DNA of 64,000 nucleotides. It comes from Venatoribacter cucullus. Lineage in GTDB: Bacteria; Pseudomonadota; Gammaproteobacteria; Pseudomonadales; Oceanobacteraceae. Positions 1 through 9,976 of this stretch are shown piece after piece. The notes under the pieces are model-generated. The model made no database searches. It was not told where the DNA came from and saw only the letters and a list, made by a program, of their open reading frames with translations. The DNA lies in the NCBI RefSeq assembly GCF_016132445.1, contig NZ_CP046056.1, forward strand, positions 1,674,001 to 1,738,000, read 5' to 3'. Positions within the stretch are counted from its first letter, which is position 1. Every line of letters begins with the position of its first letter. The position numbers were made by a program, and so were the translations under genes.

Positions 1-815
1 CCGGTGCCCTGCTGATTGAAATTGATGACACCCAACAACAGGCTCAGCTGCAACAAGCCCGCGCCAATCTGGCGCAGGCGCAGGCGCAGAATGAAGACGC
101 TCAGGTCCTGCTGCAACGCAACACCCGCCTGTACGAACAGCGCACCCTGTCCAAGGGCGAATTCGACAGCTCCAATGCCCGCGCCAAAAGTGCCGCAGCG
201 GCAGTAAAAGCGGCCGAAGCGGCACTGAAACAAGCACAGGAACAACTGGCCTACACCAAGGTAAAAGCCCCTTACGGTGGTATTGTGCGCGCCCGCCATG
301 TGCAGCTCGGTGAACTGGTCAGCCCCGGCCAGCCGCTGATGACCGGGCTGGCGCTGGAACCGCTGCGCGCGGTGGCCGATCTGCCGCAACAGGTTGCCCG
401 CCAGTATCAAGCCGCCGACCAGATCAGCATTCAGCTGCAGCACAGCCAGCTGCAACCCACCGACGTGGTGCTGTTTCCATTCGCCGATGAGCGTCATCAC
501 AGCGTGCGCCTGCGTGCCGAGTTACCGGCCGGCAGTCTGGATGGCGACCAGCGTCTGTTTCCTGGCCAATGGGCCAAAATCCGCGTCCGCACGGGTGAAC
601 GCAACGGCATACTGGTGCCCAGCGTCGCCATTCTGCAGCGCGCTGAACTGAACTCCGTGTACGTCATCCACAACGGCGAACCGCATCTGCGTCAGGTACG
701 CACCGGTGAACGCTTCGATGGCCAGACCGAAATTCTGGCCGGCCTGCAGGCCGGTGATGTGATTGTGACCGACGCACTGGCGCAACTGGCCGCCATCAGC
801 CGCAAGGAGCAATAA
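1..815 (+). CDS. RND efflux periplasmic adaptor (HlyD/MFP family), 5' end cut by window
   Basis: Membrane fusion protein that links an inner-membrane RND pump to an outer-membrane channel. The reading frame is open from base 3, so the start lies outside the window. The visible part begins in the first lipoyl half, continues with an Ala/Gln/Glu-rich coiled-coil hairpin (about codons 10-85), then the second lipoyl half around VKAPYGGIV, and a beta-barrel and membrane-proximal end. It stops two bases before the permease ATG at 818, so the two genes form one operon. The substrate cannot be told from the sequence. Confidence 0.9.
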   Translation, partial: GALLIEIDDTQQQAQLQQARANLAQAQAQNEDAQVLLQRNTRLYEQRTLSKGEFDSSNARAKSAAAAVKAAEAALKQAQEQLAYTKVKAPYGGIVRARHVQLGELVSPGQPLMTGLALEPLRAVADLPQQVARQYQAADQISIQLQHSQLQPTDVVLFPFADERHHSVRLRAELPAGSLDGDQRLFPGQWAKIRVRTGERNGILVPSVAILQRAELNSVYVIHNGEPHLRQVRTGERFDGQTEILAGLQAGDVIVTDALAQLAAISRKEQ

Positions 816-817
816 TT

Positions 818-3800
818 ATGGCGCTGGGCATTTCCGGAAAAACCGCACAGGCCTTCCAGAACTCGGCCATTACCCCGCTGCTGGCACTGGTCGGCTTACT
901 GCTGGGTTTCTTTGCCATTATGGTGACGCCGAAGGAAGAAGAGCCGCAGATTGATGTGACCTTTGCCAACGTCTTTATCGGCTTTCCCGGCGCCAGTGCG
1001 CGCCAGGTTGAACAGCTGGTGTCCATCCCCGCCCAGCAGGTGCTGGCCGAAATCAAAGGCGTGGACGATATTTTCTCCATCAGCATGCCCGGCCAGTCGG
1101 TGCTGACCGTGGCCTTTGAAGTGGGCATTCCGCGCGAAGAAGCCATTCTGAACCTGTACAACCAGATTCACAGCCACAACGACTGGTTTCCGCAGAATTT
1201 AGGCGTGATGGCGCCGGTGGTGAAACCCATGGGCATCGACGATGTGCCCATCATGGCCATTACCCTGTCCTCACAACGCCCGGATATCAGCGCCGCCGAC
1301 CTGACCCAGGTGGCCAACGCGCTGGAAACCGAACTCAAGCGCATTCCCGGCACCCGTGATATTTACACCATCGGTGCGCAACAAGCGGTGCTGGAAGTTC
1401 GCCTCGACCCGGCGCGCATGAACGGCCACGGTCTGGCCTTTGACGATGTCCGCAACGCATTGCTCAGCGCCAATGCCGGTGGTTACCTGCAGCCGCTGGT
1501 TCAGGACAACAGCGTGATCCAGATTCAGGCCGGCAATTTTCTTAAAACCCCCGCCGAAGCAGGCCAACTAGTGGTCGGCCGCCACAGCGACGGTATTGTT
1601 TACCTGACCGATGTCGCCGATATCCGCCTGCAGGCCGATACCCCGGAACAGTCCGTCTACACCCGTGCGCTGGGTCAGGATGCCTCGCTACCGGCCGTCA
1701 CGCTGGCCATTGCCAAACAACCAGGCATGAACGCTATTGATATCACCAGCGCCATCAGTGAACGGCTGGAATTGCTGAAAAACCGCCTGCTGCCGGCGGA
1801 TATTGATGCGGAAATTACCCGCGACTATGGCACCACCGCCAAACAGAAATCCGACCAGTTAATTGCCAAACTGCTGTTTGCCACCGCCGCCGTGGTGGTG
1901 CTGGTGCTGGCCACCATGAGCTGGCGCGAAGCCATTATTGTGGGTGCCGCCATTATTATTACGCTGGCCATTACCCTGTTTGCCAGCTGGGCCTGGGGCT
2001 TTACCCTCAACCGCGTATCGTTGTTCGCGCTGATTTTCTCCATCGGCATTCTGGTCGACGACGCCATTGTGGTGGTGGAAAACATCCATAGACACATGCA
2101 CCTGGGTAAGAAAAAACTGCTGGAAATTATTCCGGTGGCGGTCGATGAAGTGGGCGGCCCAACGATTCTGGCCACCTTCACCGTCATTGCGGCCCTGATG
2201 CCCATGGCGTTCGTCACCGGCCTGATGGGCCCCTATATGAGCCCGATTCCGATCAACGCCTCCACCGGCATGCTGATTTCGCTGGTGGTCGCCTTCGTGG
2301 TAACGCCCTGGCTGTCGTACAAACTGCTGCACCGCCAGAACGACGCCATGGAACATGGCGATCATGGCGGTGAAGACAACCCGCAACAGGGCAAGCTGTA
2401 CGATTTCTTTAACCGCCTGATGCGTCCATTTATTGAAGGCGCCCAGGCCGGTAAAAAGCGCGTGCTGCTGTTCGCCGGCGTCACCGGTTTGATCGTGCTG
2501 GCCGTGGCCTTGCCGGTGTTCAAGCTGGTGGTGCTGAAAATGCTGCCGTTCGACAACAAATCGGAATTCCAGATTATTGTTGATATGCCGGAAGGCACGC
2601 CGGTAGAGCAAACCCTGACGGTACTGGAAGCACTGTCCGACGAGTTAATGAACGTACCGGAAATCAAAGACGTCCAGCTGTACGCCGGCACAGCCGCACC
2701 CATCAACTTCAACGGTCTGGTGCGTCAGTATTACCTGCGCAACATGCCCCATCAGGGCGATATTCAGGTGAATCTGGTGGACAAAGCCGAGCGTAAGCGC
2801 CAGAGCCACGACATTGCTTTTTCCGTACGCGAGCCGCTGCAGGCCATTGGCCGCACCATGAATGCCAACGTCAAAGTGGTGGAAGTGCCGCCCGGCCCGC
2901 CGGTGATGGCCCCCATTGTGGCGGAAGTGTATGGCCCGGATTACGAGCGCCAGATTGCCGCCGCCAAACAACTGCGCGCGCTGTTTGAACGCACCCCGGA
3001 CATTGTCGATGTCGATGATTACATCGAAGACAACCAGGAAAAATGGCTGATCGATATCGACCGTCAGCGTGCCTCTATGCTGGGCGTGGCCCAGGCCAGC
3101 ATCGTGCAGGCTATTAATACCGCGCTGGGTGGTGAGGATGTCAGCTACCTGCACACCGGCAATAACAAATACCCGCTGCCCATTCGTCTCGAACTGCCGG
3201 AAGGCCAGAAAACCGGCTTACAGCAGGTGCTGGCCATGAAAGTACGGGCGGCCGATGGCCAGCTGATTGCGTTGGGTGATCTGGTGCAGGTACGCACCAC
3301 CAGCACCGAGAAAAACATCTACCACAAAAATCTGCAGCCGGTGGTGTTTGTTACCGCCGATATGGCCGGGGATCTCGACAGCCCGCTGTATGGCTTGTTC
3401 AGCATTGCCTTTGGTATGGAAGATGCCGGCATGCCCTGGACCCAGATGATGATTCAGCAACCGCCGTTAACCGACGATATTGTGATGAAGTGGGATGGCG
3501 AATGGCAGATTACCTATGAAACCTTCCGCGACATGGGCATCGCCTATGGCGTCGGCATGATTCTGATTTATCTGCTGGTGGTCGGTCAGTTCCGCTCGTA
3601 CCTGGTACCGCTGATTATTATGGCACCGATTCCGCTGACAATTATTGGCGTCATGCCCGGCCATGCCTTGTTCGGCGCGCAGTTTACCGCCACCTCCATG
3701 ATCGGCATGATCGCGCTGGCCGGTATTATTGTGCGTAACTCCATTCTGCTGGTGGACTTTATCAACCAGAAATCCGCCGAAGGCATGCGCTTTGCCGATG

Positions 3801-4006
3801 CCGTGATTGTGGCGGCAGCGGTGCGCTCACGCCCCATTGTGCTGACCGCCGTGGCGGCCATGATCGGTGCGTTCTTTATTCTCGACGACCCGATTTTTAA
3901 CGGCCTGGCCATTGCGCTGATCTTCGGTATTCTGGTTTCTACGCTGCTGACGCTGGTGATTATCCCACTGCTGTATTTTGCCGCGTTCCATAAACAACAC
4001 GCCTGA
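818..4006 (+). CDS. RND efflux permease (AcrB/HAE1 superfamily)
   Basis: Inner-membrane proton-driven exporter of 1062 residues, the usual RND length. It has the duplicated plan: TM1 near residues 20-37, a large periplasmic loop, a TM bundle near 340-500, then a repeat of loop and bundle. The TM4 motif GILVDDAIVVVENIHRH carries the paired Asp of the proton relay. An AAGGAG ribosome site lies 8 bases before the ATG, overlapping the 3' end of the adaptor gene. No outer-membrane factor follows. A terminator at 4018-4054 closes the operon. It is distinct from the second permease at 5697-8819. Confidence 0.93.
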   Translation: MALGISGKTAQAFQNSAITPLLALVGLLLGFFAIMVTPKEEEPQIDVTFANVFIGFPGASARQVEQLVSIPAQQVLAEIKGVDDIFSISMPGQSVLTVAFEVGIPREEAILNLYNQIHSHNDWFPQNLGVMAPVVKPMGIDDVPIMAITLSSQRPDISAADLTQVANALETELKRIPGTRDIYTIGAQQAVLEVRLDPARMNGHGLAFDDVRNALLSANAGGYLQPLVQDNSVIQIQAGNFLKTPAEAGQLVVGRHSDGIVYLTDVADIRLQADTPEQSVYTRALGQDASLPAVTLAIAKQPGMNAIDITSAISERLELLKNRLLPADIDAEITRDYGTTAKQKSDQLIAKLLFATAAVVVLVLATMSWREAIIVGAAIIITLAITLFASWAWGFTLNRVSLFALIFSIGILVDDAIVVVENIHRHMHLGKKKLLEIIPVAVDEVGGPTILATFTVIAALMPMAFVTGLMGPYMSPIPINASTGMLISLVVAFVVTPWLSYKLLHRQNDAMEHGDHGGEDNPQQGKLYDFFNRLMRPFIEGAQAGKKRVLLFAGVTGLIVLAVALPVFKLVVLKMLPFDNKSEFQIIVDMPEGTPVEQTLTVLEALSDELMNVPEIKDVQLYAGTAAPINFNGLVRQYYLRNMPHQGDIQVNLVDKAERKRQSHDIAFSVREPLQAIGRTMNANVKVVEVPPGPPVMAPIVAEVYGPDYERQIAAAKQLRALFERTPDIVDVDDYIEDNQEKWLIDIDRQRASMLGVAQASIVQAINTALGGEDVSYLHTGNNKYPLPIRLELPEGQKTGLQQVLAMKVRAADGQLIALGDLVQVRTTSTEKNIYHKNLQPVVFVTADMAGDLDSPLYGLFSIAFGMEDAGMPWTQMMIQQPPLTDDIVMKWDGEWQITYETFRDMGIAYGVGMILIYLLVVGQFRSYLVPLIIMAPIPLTIIGVMPGHALFGAQFTATSMIGMIALAGIIVRNSILLVDFINQKSAEGMRFADAVIVAAAVRSRPIVLTAVAAMIGAFFILDDPIFNGLAIALIFGILVSTLLTLVIIPLLYFAAFHKQHA

Positions 4007-4017
4007 GTCTGCACCAG

Positions 4018-4054
4018 ACGCCCGCCCCGGTAACCCCGCGGCGGGCTTTTTTTT
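4018..4054 (+). terminator. Rho-independent terminator after RND operon
   Basis: GC-rich inverted repeat (CGCCCGCC ... GGCGGGC) followed by a run of eight T, 12 bases after the permease stop. Confidence 0.8.
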
Positions 4055-4161
4055 AGCCCGGCCGTGGTGCGGTTCGCCCGGCTGCCACTTTTAACGTGGC
4101 AGACACAGTGCTTCTGCTAGACTGCTGACATTCCCGGCAGCACGGTACGCAGATTTTTTCC

Positions 4162-5712
4162 ATGAATTACAACCGGCATTCGATCCTGTGGCGGGTCATT
4201 CTGTATTTTTCGCTGGCTTCCATCGCCATGTCCGTACTGGGTTCCGGCGCTATCCTGGCCTGGAATTACCACAAACAGATTCAGAGCTACGAGCAAAAGC
4301 TCAGCCAGATCCGCAGCGGCTATGCCGACTCGCTCGGTTCCAGTCTGTGGTTCTATGACGAAGTACAGCTGCACAGCCAGATCAAAGGCATTCTGAACCT
4401 CAGCGGCGTGCGCTATGTGCGTGTCAGCGACAACCTGAACATGAACATCGAAAACGGCGAGCGTCCGCACAGCGGCGACATCAACCGTTTACCGCTGGCG
4501 TTTAATGGCAAAGACATTGGCGTGCTGGAAATCGCTTTCGACCACGAACTGCTGCTGCAGCAGGCAATGGATACTGCCGCCTCCAGCATGACCGCGCAGC
4601 TGCTCAGCCTGCTGTTTCTGACCCTGCTGCTGGGCTATATCGTGTACAACCTGCTGAACCGGCGCATCAGCCTGCTGGCCCGCGAAGTACAACAACGTCT
4701 GCACAGCCATACCTTCGCGCCGTTGTCGGTTACGGAAACCGGCCAGCAGGACGAAATCGACACGCTGGTACGGGCCTTTAATGCCCTCAGCGCCCAGATG
4801 AACGATGAGTTACAGCAGAAAACCCAGGCCCAGCAACAACTGAAAGTGATTAACCAGGAACTGGAACACCGTGTCGCTGACCGCACCCGCAACCTGCAGC
4901 AAACCGTGGATGAACTGAACCAGACCCTGCACCAGCTGCACACCACCCAAAGCAAACTGATTGAGGCGGAAAAGCTATCGTCACTGGGCGGTATGGTGGC
5001 GGGCATTGCCCACGAAATTAATACGCCGCTGGGACTGTGCATTACCATTCATTCTTATATCGATGACCACTTCCGCGAGCTGCAGCAACGCTTTAACAGC
5101 GGTGCAATGCGCAAACAGGATTTCACCGAATTTCTCGCCATGCTGGAAGAAAGCCTGGCCATTCTGGATAAAAACCAGCAACGCGCGGCGCAGCTGATTA
5201 AAAGTTTTAAACAGGTATCCGAAGACCAGACCGGCGAACAGCTGCGGCAGTTTCAGTTACGCGAATACCTGGAAGAAATTCTGGAAACCCTGTCGCCACG
5301 CTTCAAACAAACGCACCACCGGGTAGAAATAGACTGCGCCGCCGATCTGTGGCTGGAAACCTACCCCGGCGCCATCAGCCAGGTGATCACCAACCTCATC
5401 ATGAACTCATTACTGCACGGGTTTGAGCATATTGATGAGGGGGTTATCCGTATTCAGGCCGCCCCCGACCGCGGCAAGCTGGTGATGCACTACCGCGATA
5501 ACGGTTGTGGCCTCAGCGCGGAAGCACGACTCAAGATTTTTGATCCCTTCTACACCACCAAACGTGGCAAAGGCGGCACCGGGCTGGGCATGCACCTGGT
5601 CTATAACCTGGTGCATCAGCGCCTGCAGGGCAGTATTGAAATCATCGACAGCCCGCAAGGGGCGGCCTTCCGGCTGGAATTACCGCAGCAGCTGCATCAG
5701 CCCTTTAGCTGA
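4162..5712 (+). CDS. Membrane sensor histidine kinase (orphan)
   Basis: Two-component sensor kinase of 516 residues. TM1 is near residues 10-33, followed by a short periplasmic sensor of about 105 residues, TM2 near 143-163, a HAMP-like linker, a long coiled coil (about 205-270), and a HisKA-type dimerisation helix with the phospho-acceptor His284 in GIAHEINTPLG. The ATPase domain has N box (NLIMNSLLHG), G1 (DNGCGLS), F box (FDPFYTTK) and G2 (GTGLGMHLVYNLV). No response regulator lies nearby. The 3' end overlaps by 16 bases the convergent RND permease gene. Its position between two efflux systems suggests, but does not prove, a role in sensing envelope stress. Confidence 0.9.
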   Translation: MNYNRHSILWRVILYFSLASIAMSVLGSGAILAWNYHKQIQSYEQKLSQIRSGYADSLGSSLWFYDEVQLHSQIKGILNLSGVRYVRVSDNLNMNIENGERPHSGDINRLPLAFNGKDIGVLEIAFDHELLLQQAMDTAASSMTAQLLSLLFLTLLLGYIVYNLLNRRISLLAREVQQRLHSHTFAPLSVTETGQQDEIDTLVRAFNALSAQMNDELQQKTQAQQQLKVINQELEHRVADRTRNLQQTVDELNQTLHQLHTTQSKLIEAEKLSSLGGMVAGIAHEINTPLGLCITIHSYIDDHFRELQQRFNSGAMRKQDFTEFLAMLEESLAILDKNQQRAAQLIKSFKQVSEDQTGEQLRQFQLREYLEEILETLSPRFKQTHHRVEIDCAADLWLETYPGAISQVITNLIMNSLLHGFEHIDEGVIRIQAAPDRGKLVMHYRDNGCGLSAEARLKIFDPFYTTKRGKGGTGLGMHLVYNLVHQRLQGSIEIIDSPQGAAFRLELPQQLHQPFS

Positions 5713-8700
5713 GTGGCCGCATCCTGCGGTTGCCCCAGCTGCTGCACTTTATCGCGGGCGCGGTCCAGCAGCAGATAAGTGGCCGGCAACATCAGCAGAC
5801 AGATAAAGGTGGTAAATAAAATCCCGAACCCCAATGACACCGCCATGGGGGTAATCATCTGCGCCTGGCGTGAGGTTTCAAACACCATCGGCGCCAGCCC
5901 GCCAAAGGTGGTCAGCGTGGTCAGCAGAATGGGCCGGAAACGGCGGATACCGGCTTCACTGATGGCTTCGCGCGCGGTTAAATCCGATTCCAGCCGGCGC
6001 CGGTTGGCGTAATCAATCAGAATCAGGCTGTCGTTCACCACCACCCCGGCCAGCGCCACAATGCCCATCACCGACATTACCGACATGCTGAACCCCAGCA
6101 GCATATGGCCGATCACCGCGCCCACCGCCCCAAAGGGAATCACCGCCATAATCAGCAGCGGCTGGCTGTAGCTGCGGAACGGAATGGCCAGCAGTACATA
6201 AATCAGCAGCATGGCAAAAAAGCCATACAGCTGCAGGTTGCTCATGCTGTCGGCGGTATCCGCCTGGCGGCCCCGGAATTCAATGTTCAGGCTGGGGTAT
6301 TTGGCGCGCAAATCGGCAAAGGCTTCCTGCTGCAACACCGCCATCACCGCCGGAATCTGCTCGCGCGGTTCCACTTCGGCGGTCACGTTCACCACCTGGC
6401 GGCCATCCCGGCGGGAAATACTGGACGGGGCAATTTCCCGCTCCAGCACGGCAATTTCGCTGAGCGGAATATAGCCACCGGCCGGGGTACGGATCAGCAA
6501 CCGTTCAATATCAGCACTGTATAAACGCTCGGCCGCCGGCAGCCGCACCAGCACCGTCACCTCGTTGCTTTCCCGTTGCTGACGGATCGCCCGCGCGCCG
6601 TACAACGCAGCACGGATCTGCTGCGCCACCATGCCATCGTCCAGCCCCAGACTGCGGCCGAATTCGGTTAATTGCACATCCCACTGCGGCTTACCGCTGG
6701 TAAAGCTGGAAGCCACGTCTTTTACACCGCCAATGCGCTGCATATAACCCGCCAGTTCTTCACTGGCCGCTTCCAGCAGGCGCGTATTGCTGCCGTTCAT
6801 TTCCACCGTTAGTCCGGCCCCGCCGGACGGGCCACCGCCGCGTTCGGCGTCGAAGGTGAGGCTGCGGATGCCTGGAATTTCACCAATAGCGACGCGCCAC
6901 TCTTTCACAATGTCGTTGGCCGACAGGCTGCGCTGTTCGGCCAGCCGGCCCTGCACCTCGACCTTGGTGCCGTCAATGTTGCCCTGCACGCTGGTCACCA
7001 GCGGTTGCCCTTGTTGTTCGTAAGGGTCGGTCACTAGCCGCAGCTTTTGCTCAACGAACTGGCGTACATCCCGGGCCTGGCTCAGCGGCGCATTCGATGG
7101 TAATTCCACCGTCGCCACCACAAATTCACCCTCCAAACGCGGGAATAAACTGAAGCCCATGCGGCCGCTCATCGGCCAGGCCATGACCAGCAGCCCCAGG
7201 GTAATGGCAACCGCCAGGGTTAAACCGGGATTATCCAGGGTACGTTCCAGCACCGGCCGGTAAATCTGCTGAATAAAATGCTGCAGGCCACGGTCTACCC
7301 GCTGCTGAATTTTTTCGGCAATGTTCAGCGGTGCTCCGGCCGCTTTTTTCTGCATCCGCCCCAGGTGCGTTGGCAGAATCAGCAGCACTTCCAGCCAGGA
7401 CATCAGGAAACAACAAATCACCACAATGGGAATGGCGAGGAACATTTTGCCCATCATGCCGGGCAGCGCCAGCAGCGGTAAAAACGCCACCACGTTGGTC
7501 ATAATGGCGAAGGCCAGCGGCACCGTTACTTCACGCGCGCCAAAAATGGCGGCGTCCATAAAGGGCATACCTTTCTGCATGTGTTCGTAAATGTTTTCGC
7601 CGGCAATAATGGCGTCATCGACCACAATGCCGAGGGCAATAATAAAGGCGAACATCGAGAACATATTGATCGACAGATCAAACTGCGGCAGCAGCAACAT
7701 GGCGCCCATAAAGGCGGTGGGAATACCCATGGTGACCCAGAACGCCAGCCGGTATTCCAGAAACAGGCTGAGCAGAATCATCACCAGCAATAAGCCGATG
7801 ACCGCATTTTTCATCAGCAGGCCAACGCGGTCTTTATAGGTCTGACCATCGTCATCGGTAATCACCACCTGCATGCCCGGCGGCAGCTGCGGAATGATTT
7901 CATCCAGTTTTTTATAGGCCGCTTCCACCACGGTAAGCGGCGTCTGATTTTCAGTACGGTAAATGCGGAAACTAATGGCTTCCTGGCCGTTAAAGGTGGT
8001 TTCGCGGTTGCTGTCGCTGAAGCCTTCGCGGATGCGGGCCACATCGCCCAGCGTGACCAGTACCCCGCTGGCGTCGGTGAGCAGCGGAATGGCCTGAAAT
8101 TCCTGCGCCCAGTAGGCACGGTTATTCAGGGTTACCTGAATATCACCGCCTTCGGTTCGCACTGTGCCGGCGCTTTGCTCAATGGCACTGTCGGCAATTT
8201 TGGCGGCCACATCCTGCAGCTGCAGGCCATAACGCCAGAGCACCTGCTGGGAAATTTCGACGTGAATTTCTTCCGCCAGACTGCTGCGGTATTCCACTTT
8301 ATTAATTTGCGGCAGGCTGAGTAAATCATCGCGGATTTCATCGGCCAGACGTTTTAACGCAAAGGCGTCCAGCGGGCCGAATAAGGCAAATTCCAGTACG
8401 TCGGGCTGGCGGCTGGCAATGCTGACCACCGGCCGTTCAATCTGCGCCGGGAAGGTGGAAATACGGTTAACCGATTGCTGAATATCCTGATAGGCCTGCT
8501 GTTTATCCCAGCCGTTTTCCAGCTCGGCCATAATCTGCGCACTGCCCTGCGTGGCGGTGGAGGTAATTTCGATAATGCCTTCAATGTTGCGGATTTCGTT
8601 TTCAATCGGCAGCACCACCCCCTGCTCCATTTCTTCCGGCGTGGCACCGGGATAAGCCACCGTCACCATGACGATATCGGCTTCGTAAGGGGGAATGTAT

Positions 8701-8819
8701 TCTTTGCGGATGGTCAGCGACACCAGCAAACCACCGACCAGTAAAAACACCATCAGCAGGTTAGGGGCGACGCCATGCCGGGCCATCCACGCCAATGGGC
8801 CGGAATAATGCAGGCTCAT
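5697..8819 (-). CDS. RND efflux permease, second system
   Basis: Proton-driven RND exporter of 1040 residues, last gene of a three-gene operon (outer-membrane factor, adaptor, permease). It has the family's duplicated 12-TM layout and the TM4 motif GIVVDDAIIAGENIYEHM with the proton-relay Asp pair; the TM10 side shows GIVALAGVVVNDSLILIDY. Its ATG overlaps the stop of the adaptor by four bases (ATGA), so the two are translationally coupled. It resembles the AcrB/HAE1 group more than metal exporters, but the substrate is unknown. It overlaps the end of the sensor kinase tail to tail. Confidence 0.93.
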   Translation of the reverse strand: MSLHYSGPLAWMARHGVAPNLLMVFLLVGGLLVSLTIRKEYIPPYEADIVMVTVAYPGATPEEMEQGVVLPIENEIRNIEGIIEITSTATQGSAQIMAELENGWDKQQAYQDIQQSVNRISTFPAQIERPVVSIASRQPDVLEFALFGPLDAFALKRLADEIRDDLLSLPQINKVEYRSSLAEEIHVEISQQVLWRYGLQLQDVAAKIADSAIEQSAGTVRTEGGDIQVTLNNRAYWAQEFQAIPLLTDASGVLVTLGDVARIREGFSDSNRETTFNGQEAISFRIYRTENQTPLTVVEAAYKKLDEIIPQLPPGMQVVITDDDGQTYKDRVGLLMKNAVIGLLLVMILLSLFLEYRLAFWVTMGIPTAFMGAMLLLPQFDLSINMFSMFAFIIALGIVVDDAIIAGENIYEHMQKGMPFMDAAIFGAREVTVPLAFAIMTNVVAFLPLLALPGMMGKMFLAIPIVVICCFLMSWLEVLLILPTHLGRMQKKAAGAPLNIAEKIQQRVDRGLQHFIQQIYRPVLERTLDNPGLTLAVAITLGLLVMAWPMSGRMGFSLFPRLEGEFVVATVELPSNAPLSQARDVRQFVEQKLRLVTDPYEQQGQPLVTSVQGNIDGTKVEVQGRLAEQRSLSANDIVKEWRVAIGEIPGIRSLTFDAERGGGPSGGAGLTVEMNGSNTRLLEAASEELAGYMQRIGGVKDVASSFTSGKPQWDVQLTEFGRSLGLDDGMVAQQIRAALYGARAIRQQRESNEVTVLVRLPAAERLYSADIERLLIRTPAGGYIPLSEIAVLEREIAPSSISRRDGRQVVNVTAEVEPREQIPAVMAVLQQEAFADLRAKYPSLNIEFRGRQADTADSMSNLQLYGFFAMLLIYVLLAIPFRSYSQPLLIMAVIPFGAVGAVIGHMLLGFSMSVMSVMGIVALAGVVVNDSLILIDYANRRRLESDLTAREAISEAGIRRFRPILLTTLTTFGGLAPMVFETSRQAQMITPMAVSLGFGILFTTFICLLMLPATYLLLDRARDKVQQLGQPQDAATQLKG

Positions 8820-9976
8820 GGGCGCGGCTCCTGCAGGCGCACGCTCATTCCCGCCACCGCCGCATCAACGCGGCTGCTTAATATGCGGTCTTCCGGACTG
8901 AATCCCTTACCCAGCCATACCTGCTCACGACCCCGGAACAACACCTCGGGCTGGCGGCGCTGCAGCTGATTCTGATGCACCACCCAAACCGTGCCATCGT
9001 CCTGCAAATAACGACTGTCGATCACCACCGCCTGCTCAAAGACACGGCCCGGTAGCTGCACGCTGACGTAATCGCCGGCCAATACCGGCAAATCTCCGCC
9101 TAAAGGATTATTAATCTGTAACAGCACCACCGCCTGCCGGTCGCTGTCACTGACACCGGGCAGTACGTGCAGAATGCTGGCTTCACGGCCATGCCCATGC
9201 GGATCGGCCCCCGCCGGCATTACCAGGGCACTGGCGGTGGTATCCAGCAGCGGCAGGAACGTGCGCGGTACTTTTACCTCAACCCAGAAATGATCGGTAC
9301 GTACCACCTCAAACAACGGCGTGCTGCTGCCCACCTGGCTGCCGGTGCTGATATGCCGGGCCAGAATCTGGCCATCGAAAGGCATGCGTATTTCGGTACG
9401 GGCCAGATTCAGCCGCGCCTGCTGCACATTGGCGCGGGCGGTCGCCACCGCCGCCCGGGCGCTGGCTATTTGTGGTTCACGCAATACCAGCGCCCGTTCC
9501 TGCTCGCTTAATGGCTGCGCGGCAATGGCGTATTCTTCCTGCGCCAGCGCCGCCTGTCCCTGCTCAATCTGCAACTGGGCTTCGGCCTGGGCCAACGCGG
9601 CCTGTTGCTGCTGCAGGGCCAATTCAAAATCGGCTTTCTCCAGCTGCGCCAGCAAGGTGCCTTTGGCCAGCCGTGCCCCCGGCAGTGCCTGCCCGGATAA
9701 CTGCACCACCCGCGCACTGACCTGCGCCGCCAGCGCCACCTGTTCAGCCGCCCGCACTTCCCCGCCGGACAACCAATAGGGCCGTGAGCTGGCCAGGGTG
9801 ACGGGCACCGCCTCTACCAGCCGTGCCACCGGCTGCGGTTTTACCCGTTGTGGCTTGGGCGCGGAGGCGGTGATGTAGTTAAACCCCACCACCCCGATGG
9901 CCAGCACCACAACCACCAGCACAGTGCTTTTGCTGCGCTGCCACAGGCTAAGGGAAGATCCGTTGGCAGAACTCAT
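8816..9976 (-). CDS. RND efflux periplasmic adaptor, second system
   Basis: HlyD/AcrA-type membrane fusion protein of 386 residues. A single N-terminal hydrophobic anchor (about residues 16-34, no lipobox) is followed by a lipoyl half, a long Gln/Ala-rich coiled-coil hairpin (about 105-185), the second lipoyl half (IRMPFDGQIL) and a beta-barrel. It overlaps the outer-membrane factor gene upstream and the permease gene downstream by four bases each, so the three products are made together and very likely form one tripartite pump. Confidence 0.92.
   Translation of the reverse strand: MSSANGSSLSLWQRSKSTVLVVVVLAIGVVGFNYITASAPKPQRVKPQPVARLVEAVPVTLASSRPYWLSGGEVRAAEQVALAAQVSARVVQLSGQALPGARLAKGTLLAQLEKADFELALQQQQAALAQAEAQLQIEQGQAALAQEEYAIAAQPLSEQERALVLREPQIASARAAVATARANVQQARLNLARTEIRMPFDGQILARHISTGSQVGSSTPLFEVVRTDHFWVEVKVPRTFLPLLDTTASALVMPAGADPHGHGREASILHVLPGVSDSDRQAVVLLQINNPLGGDLPVLAGDYVSVQLPGRVFEQAVVIDSRYLQDDGTVWVVHQNQLQRRQPEVLFRGREQVWLGKGFSPEDRILSSRVDAAVAGMSVRLQEPRP

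Noticed and set aside
1859-2611. 250-codon - strand frame in the first RND permease, and similar long frames opposite valS, katG and secD
   Set aside because: Antisense shadows of well-identified genes, with His/Gln-rich odd composition.
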